NCBI RefSeq assembly: GCF_965232525.1
Contig: NZ_OZ246980.1
Span: forward strand, 3,658,001 to 3,722,000
Length of the DNA stretch: 64,000 nucleotides
Direction of reading: 5' to 3'
From: Bauldia sp965232525
Lineage (GTDB): Bacteria > Pseudomonadota > Alphaproteobacteria > Rhizobiales > Kaistiaceae
Of this stretch, positions 59,591 to 64,000 are shown piece after piece. Both the position numbers and the translations under genes were made by a program. Position 1 is the first letter of the stretch, and the number at the start of each line of letters is the position of its first letter. The notes beneath the pieces were generated by a model. It saw only the letters and a program-made list of their open reading frames with translations. It made no database searches and was not told the origin of the DNA.

Positions 59591-61615
59591 TCAGCCGCCC
59601 GCGGGGGTGTGCTTGACCGTCCAGTCCAGACAGGACCGCAGCAGTCTGAGATAGAGCTTCGGCGGATAGAAGTCGTGATCGGCGCCGGGATAGCCGACCA
59701 GATGCACATCGACCCCGGCCCGCTTCAGCGCCCGGTAGAACTCCTGCAGTTGGCCGTGCGGCACGTTTGTGTCGAGCAGCCCGCCCTGAATCAGCGTCGG
59801 GGTCCGCACATTGCGCACATGAAAGATCGGTGAGCGGTTCAGGAACACCTGCAGGTGGTCAATGAAACTTCCGCCCAGATACCAGCTGGTTTGAAAGTAC
59901 GCGTTGGTGCCCTCCAGGCTGATGTAGTCCGTCTCACCGGCGATCGGGCAGGCCGACCTGAACCGGTCCGTCTGGGTGACGATCCAGCTTGTCATCGTCC
60001 CGCCGTTGCTCTGGCCGATGACGAACAGCCGGTCCGGATCGGCGAGGCTCTTGTCGACGACGTGGTTCACGCCGGACATGATGTCCTGATAGTCAAGGAT
60101 GCCGAAGTTACCGATCAGGTCCTCGCGGAATTTTTTGCCGTAGCCGAGCGTCCCCCGGTAGTTGACCCTCAGCACGAAGTACCCCTGCTCCGGGTAGGCC
60201 GCCGTCGCGAAGAACTTCATCAGCGGCAGGTACTCATTGAAGTCGACGCCGTTCGGACCGCCGTGGATCTGGACGACCAAGGGGTAGCGTTCGCCCGCCT
60301 GATAATCGACCGGATAGGTGAGCAGACCCTCCACCTCGGTGTTATCCAGCGACCTCCAACGGACGAGTTCGGTCCTGCCGATCGGTATGTCGAGAAACCG
60401 GTCATTTACGTCGCTGATTTTTCGCGGCGAGAACGTACTGACGTCGGTAACGTAGACGGCCGGCGGCGTGTTGTAGGTCTGGCCGATGAACGCCAGCGTG
60501 GCGTTGTCCGGAGCGACATCGACGAAGGACGAGACGAGGTAGGTGTTGAGGCCCGGAATGCTGAGATCGCGTGGCGCGCCGAAGACCTTCTCCGGTTCCC
60601 CACCATCGATCGGCATCCGGTAGAACGAATAGGTCACCCGATCGTTCTCGATGTAGTAGAGGCTCTGGGAGTCAGAAGCCCACTGCCAGGGGAAGGGAAG
60701 CTGCCGCTCGGTGGGCGGCAGCGCGACGGTCTCCCCGGTCTCGGTCGAATAGAGCTTGATGTCCCACAGAAAGGACCATTTGAATTCGCCGGGCGCGTTG
60801 ATGAAGGTGAGCCACTTGCCGTCCGGCGAGTACTTGGGAAAGTACTTCCAACGATCGTTCCCCGCGTTCACCGCGGTGACATTGCGGGTCTCGACGTCGA
60901 CGACAGCGAGTTGCGCCTTCGTCCAGGGATCCAGTCCCGGCCGCTCCTGATGGGCGAAGACGATGGTACTGCTATCCGGCGACCAGTCGTACGCCCAGGT
61001 GCCGGACCAATCGCTGACCGAGAACGGCTGGTTCTCGGTCAGGTTGGTCACCGTTCCGCCCGATAGCCCGTCGTTCAGGGCCAGCAACCACAGATGGACC
61101 TTGTCGAACGAATCGGAATCGTCGACGGGCGGATGTCCGTAAGCCGGATTCGGCATGACGAAGGCGATCGACCGGCCGTCTGGCGCCCACTGGAAGCTGG
61201 AGATGTCTTCGCTGAGTTCAGTGACCTGCCGGCTATTGCTGCCATCGGCGTCGATCAGCCAGAGATTGGTGTTGCCCGACTCGGAGGAGAGATAGGCGAG
61301 CGTTCCGCCGTCCGGCGACCATTGGATGCTGGAAATATGGGGAGATGGGTCGAGCAGGGTCCGAACCGTATCGCTGTTCGGATCGGAAATGACGAACGCG
61401 GTTAGATACTGATCGGCGTCGAGATCGATACTATTGATGCCGAAGACGATTTCCGAACCATCGGGTGAATAGGACAGATCCGAGAGCCGATTGACCTCCA
61501 TACTCCGTTCGGGGGTCCAGTGTTCTTGTGCTAAAGCTTTTGTCGGCAGCGCCAGGACACAAGGGAAAAGCACTAAACTAAGGCAGCTAAACATCGATTG
61601 TCTGAAATGTTTCAT
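59591..61615 (-). CDS. S9 family peptidase (prolyl oligopeptidase type), exported
   Basis: A 674-residue serine peptidase with a signal peptide (FSCLSLVLFPCVLALPTKAL). Residues 45-400 form a WD40-like beta-propeller (repeated YSPDG, WSPDG, WAPDG units). The alpha/beta-hydrolase domain follows, with catalytic Ser in VIGQSNGGTMTSW, Asp in GGLLDTNVP and His in GADHDF. Acylaminoacyl or dipeptidyl-peptidase activity on small peptides in the periplasm is likely. ATG 61615 is used because the frame upstream of it lacks a signal peptide. It is convergent with the DUF3500 gene. Confidence 0.92.
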   Translation of the reverse strand: MKHFRQSMFSCLSLVLFPCVLALPTKALAQEHWTPERSMEVNRLSDLSYSPDGSEIVFGINSIDLDADQYLTAFVISDPNSDTVRTLLDPSPHISSIQWSPDGGTLAYLSSESGNTNLWLIDADGSNSRQVTELSEDISSFQWAPDGRSIAFVMPNPAYGHPPVDDSDSFDKVHLWLLALNDGLSGGTVTNLTENQPFSVSDWSGTWAYDWSPDSSTIVFAHQERPGLDPWTKAQLAVVDVETRNVTAVNAGNDRWKYFPKYSPDGKWLTFINAPGEFKWSFLWDIKLYSTETGETVALPPTERQLPFPWQWASDSQSLYYIENDRVTYSFYRMPIDGGEPEKVFGAPRDLSIPGLNTYLVSSFVDVAPDNATLAFIGQTYNTPPAVYVTDVSTFSPRKISDVNDRFLDIPIGRTELVRWRSLDNTEVEGLLTYPVDYQAGERYPLVVQIHGGPNGVDFNEYLPLMKFFATAAYPEQGYFVLRVNYRGTLGYGKKFREDLIGNFGILDYQDIMSGVNHVVDKSLADPDRLFVIGQSNGGTMTSWIVTQTDRFRSACPIAGETDYISLEGTNAYFQTSWYLGGSFIDHLQVFLNRSPIFHVRNVRTPTLIQGGLLDTNVPHGQLQEFYRALKRAGVDVHLVGYPGADHDFYPPKLYLRLLRSCLDWTVKHTPAGG

Positions 61616-62169
61616 TGTCCATCCCTTTGGCGTCACGCTCGAAACTGTTGTCGCTTGTAACTCGAATCCGGCTGACCGCGGTAGTCGGCCGGATGCCGTA
61701 TCGGTTCGACGCGGCCGCCATATCGGCGAGCCGTCGATCCCCGCCACCGCAAGCATCCACATCCCTGCCCCCGATTTCCCCAGCCAAGCCCCGTTGACCA
61801 CGCGCTGCGAATCCCCTTAGCGTCATGCAAGTGTCGTGGTTGAGCCACGGCGCTCCGCGGGGCTCCGGCCTTCGGAAATCTCCATTCAGTTCAGCGTTTT
61901 TCGTCGCTCGACCGGGCGCGGTTGCCTGTGCGCGAAACAGCGGATTCACGCCGAAAAAACAGGCGGATGGAGGCAAGAAAGCGGGTGACAAATGGCGATC
62001 AGTAACACTATATTTAGTGTTCTGCGCGATAGTCGACACAACATCCGGGGAATAACCCCGACTCGCGTGTCAGACGGAGAAAGCGACAGGTGCGCCGAAT
62101 CCTAGGGCTTCAGGATACGGTCAAAGCGATGACAGGCGCGTGACAACACGCGACAGCAAGGGGCATGCA
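61616..62169. other. Gene-free stretch between the S9 peptidase and nrdJ
   Basis: About 550 bases with divergent promoters on either side. The right part holds a NrdR box (62005-62020) and a small palindrome CGGGG-AATAA-CCCCG (62046-62060). The left part shows nothing I can support as a gene. Confidence 0.6.
62005..62044 (+). promoter_or_regulatory. NrdR box pair before nrdJ
   Basis: ACACTATATTTAGTGT (62005-62020) matches the NrdR-box consensus acaCwAtATaTwGtgt at 15 of 16 positions. Exactly 31 bases later, ACACAACAT (62036-62044) matches the left half of a second box, whose right half is degenerate. Tandem boxes at this spacing are usual, since NrdR binds side by side on one DNA face. nrdR itself is at 15970-16446. 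Confidence 0.85.
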
Positions 62170-64000
62170 ATGCGAATCGAGCGGCACTACACCACGGCAG
62201 GCCAGGGCGCCTATGACGGCATCGAATTCCGGACGACCCGGAGCGAGATTCGCAACCCGGATGGCTCGGTGGTGTTCAAGCTCGACGACATCGCGGTACC
62301 CGCCGACTGGAGCCAGGTCGCCAGCGACATCCTTGCGCAAAAGTATTTCCGCAAGGCCGGCGTTCCGGCGCGCCTGAAGAAGGTCGAGGAGAACGACGTC
62401 CCGTCCTTCCTGTGGCGCTCGGTGCCGGACGAGACGGCGCTCGCCGACCTTCCCGAGGACGAGCGCACCGGCTCCGAACACGATGCCCGCCAGGTCTTCG
62501 ATCGACTCGCCGGCACCTGGACCTATTGGGGCTGGAAGGGTGGCTATTTCGATTCGGAGGAGGACGCCGCCGCCTTCTTCGACGAGCTGCGTTTCATGCT
62601 CGCCACCCAGAAGGCCGCCCCCAACAGCCCGCAATGGTTCAACACCGGCCTCCATTGGGCCTATGGCATCGACGGCCCGAGCCAGGGCCACTTCTACGTC
62701 GACTACAAGACCGGCGAGGTGCGCGCCTCCGAGACCGCCTACGAGCACCCCCAGCCGCACGCCTGCTTCATCCAGGGAATCGCCGACGACCTGGTCAACG
62801 AGGGCGGCATCATGGACCTCTGGGTCCGCGAGGCTCGGCTGTTCAAATACGGTTCCGGCACCGGCTCGAACTTCTCGGCGCTGCGCGGTGAAGGCGAGCG
62901 GCTCTCCGGCGGTGGCAAGTCCTCCGGGCTGATGTCGTTCCTGAAAATCGGCGACCGCGCTGCCGGCGCCATCAAGTCGGGTGGTACCACCCGCCGCGCC
63001 GCCAAGATGGTGGTGGTCGACATCGATCATCCCGACATCGAGGAATACATCGGCTGGAAGGTACGCGAGGAGCAGAAGGTCGCGGCGCTGGTCACCGGCT
63101 CCAAGGTCGTCTCCAAGCACCTGAAGGCGATCATGAAGGCCTGCGTCAACTGCGAAGGCGATGGTGACGACTGCTTTGACGCGGCGAAAAATCCGGCGCT
63201 GAAACGCGAAGTCCGCGCCGCCAAGAAGGCGCAGGTGCCGGAGAACTACATCCGCCGGGTGATCCAGTTCGCCCAGCAGGGCTACACCGATATCGACTTC
63301 CCGGTGCTCGACACCGACTGGGACTCGGAGGCCTATCTCACCGTCTCCGGCCAGAACTCCAACAACTCGGTGCGGGTCAACGACGACTTCCTTCGCGCGG
63401 TCGAGGAGAACCGCGACTGGAACCTGATCGCCCGCATCACCGGCGAGCCGATCAAGACCCTGCCCGCGCGTGATCTGTGGGAGAAGATCGGCGAAGCCGC
63501 CTGGGCCTCGGCCGATCCTGGCATCCAGTTCCACACCACCGTCAACGACTGGCACACCTGCCCCGAATCGGGACCGATCCGCGCTTCCAATCCGTGCTCG
63601 GAATACATGTTCCTCGACGACACCGCCTGCAATCTGGCGTCGATGAACCTGATGCAGTTCCGCCGGCCCGAGGGCGAGGGCGACGGCGGCGACGCGGTGC
63701 GCTTCGACACGGTCGCCTTCGAACACGCGACCCGGCTGTGGACCGTGGTACTCGAGATTTCGGTGCTGATGGCCCAGTTCCCGTCGCGGCGGATCGCCGA
63801 GCTGTCGTACCGCTACCGCACCCTTGGCCTCGGCTACGCCAATATCGGCGGCTTGCTGATGACCTCCGGCATCCCCTACGATTCGGTCGAGGGCCGCGCC
63901 ATCGGCGGCGCCATCACCGCGCTGATGACCGGCGTCTCCTACGCCACCTCGGCCGAGATGGCCGGCCAGCACGGGCCCTTCCCCGGCTACGCCGCGAACC
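62170..64000 (+). CDS. nrdJ: Vitamin B12-dependent ribonucleotide reductase (class II), N-terminal part
   Basis: Makes deoxyribonucleotides using adenosylcobalamin, independent of oxygen. The visible 610 residues run off the window; the full protein is normally about 1,200. The start MRIERHYTTAGQGAYDGIEF follows AAGGGG at 7 bases. Family marks are NSPQWFNTGLHWAYGIDG, PHACFIQGI with the active-site Cys, KYGSGTGSNFSALR, GGTTRRAAKMVV, SNPCSEYMFLDDTACNLASM with the catalytic NPCSE loop. The inserts are typical of alphaproteobacterial NrdJ. The C-terminal redox cysteines lie beyond the window. The upstream NrdR box predicts repression when dATP is plentiful. Confidence 0.96.
   Translation, partial: MRIERHYTTAGQGAYDGIEFRTTRSEIRNPDGSVVFKLDDIAVPADWSQVASDILAQKYFRKAGVPARLKKVEENDVPSFLWRSVPDETALADLPEDERTGSEHDARQVFDRLAGTWTYWGWKGGYFDSEEDAAAFFDELRFMLATQKAAPNSPQWFNTGLHWAYGIDGPSQGHFYVDYKTGEVRASETAYEHPQPHACFIQGIADDLVNEGGIMDLWVREARLFKYGSGTGSNFSALRGEGERLSGGGKSSGLMSFLKIGDRAAGAIKSGGTTRRAAKMVVVDIDHPDIEEYIGWKVREEQKVAALVTGSKVVSKHLKAIMKACVNCEGDGDDCFDAAKNPALKREVRAAKKAQVPENYIRRVIQFAQQGYTDIDFPVLDTDWDSEAYLTVSGQNSNNSVRVNDDFLRAVEENRDWNLIARITGEPIKTLPARDLWEKIGEAAWASADPGIQFHTTVNDWHTCPESGPIRASNPCSEYMFLDDTACNLASMNLMQFRRPEGEGDGGDAVRFDTVAFEHATRLWTVVLEISVLMAQFPSRRIAELSYRYRTLGLGYANIGGLLMTSGIPYDSVEGRAIGGAITALMTGVSYATSAEMAGQHGPFPGYAAN

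Noticed and set aside
62046..62073. GGGGAATAACCCCG as a third ECF-type promoter, before nrdJ
   Set aside because: No CGTT occurs 16 or 17 bases after GGAAT; the piece is a small palindrome instead.

Overview
The window is GC-rich, densely packed bacterial chromosome. Gene content and order point to an alphaproteobacterium, most likely of the order Hyphomicrobiales (Rhizobiales). The main clues are the fabH-ihfA-merR-tRNA-Pro run, the block argS-SPOR-nagZ-scpA-scpB-tatABC-serS-surE-pcm, the MarR-type regulator LdtR beside an L,D-transpeptidase, a DUF6163-like membrane gene next to hemB, a proton-pumping pyrophosphatase, NDUFA12, an RNase E with an acidic insert in its S1 domain, and a B12-dependent ribonucleotide reductase. 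The genus cannot be told from the sequence. There are no insertion sequences, phage genes, CRISPR arrays or rRNA genes. Most of the window is core genome.

Layout. 1-4.1 kb: tail of a histidine kinase, a propionyl-CoA synthetase-type ligase, then a small carbohydrate-acid module (ApnO-like oxidoreductase plus TIM-barrel isomerase) behind a promoter that overlaps inverted repeats. 4.0-8.5 kb (minus): cytochrome bc1 chaperone, DUF177, plsX, fabH, ihfA, a MerR regulator and tRNA-Pro(GGG). bamE diverges from this operon and converges on hppA through a strong bidirectional terminator. 11.4-17.8 kb (minus): glyA-nrdR-ribD-ribE-nusB-thiL-MFS transporter, without ribBA and ribH between ribE and nusB. 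17.9-20.6 kb: L,D-transpeptidase, LdtR and a small membrane protein. 20.7-25.1 kb (plus): hemB, RDD protein, SLC13/TrkA-C transporter, leucyl/arginyl-tRNA-protein transferase. 25.2-39.7 kb (minus): pcm-surE-serS-tatCBA-scpBA-nagZ-SPOR-argS, then a degenerate RTX protein and a lipoprotein metallo-hydrolase placed between argS and dgt. 39.7-47 kb: erpA, a patch of REP-like palindromes, prfB with its programmed frameshift, a small frameshifted secreted-protein gene, mrcA and an N-acetylmuramoyl-L-alanine amidase. 47-51.8 kb: RNase E, an unrecognised exported protein of toroid type, NDUFA12. 51.9-59.6 kb (plus): NCS2-type transporter with an added soluble domain, acyl-CoA ligase, YjbQ protein, two tandemly duplicated RTX proteins, RlpA-like protein, DUF3500 protein. 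59.6-64 kb: S9 peptidase (minus), then nrdJ, which runs off the end.

How the genes work together. Several sets serve the cell envelope: L,D-transpeptidase with LdtR, NagZ, the SPOR protein, PBP1a, the amidase, the RlpA-like protein, BamE and Tat export. The window holds both the regulator NrdR (15970-16446) and a good NrdR box in front of nrdJ (62005-62020). The least ordinary part is 55.8-57.6 kb. There, two RTX proteins without signal peptides, each ending in a type I secretion-like tail, lie in tandem. Each has the same ECF-sigma-like promoter architecture (GGAAT, 16 nt, CGTT), and homologous flanking DNA suggests the whole expression unit was duplicated.
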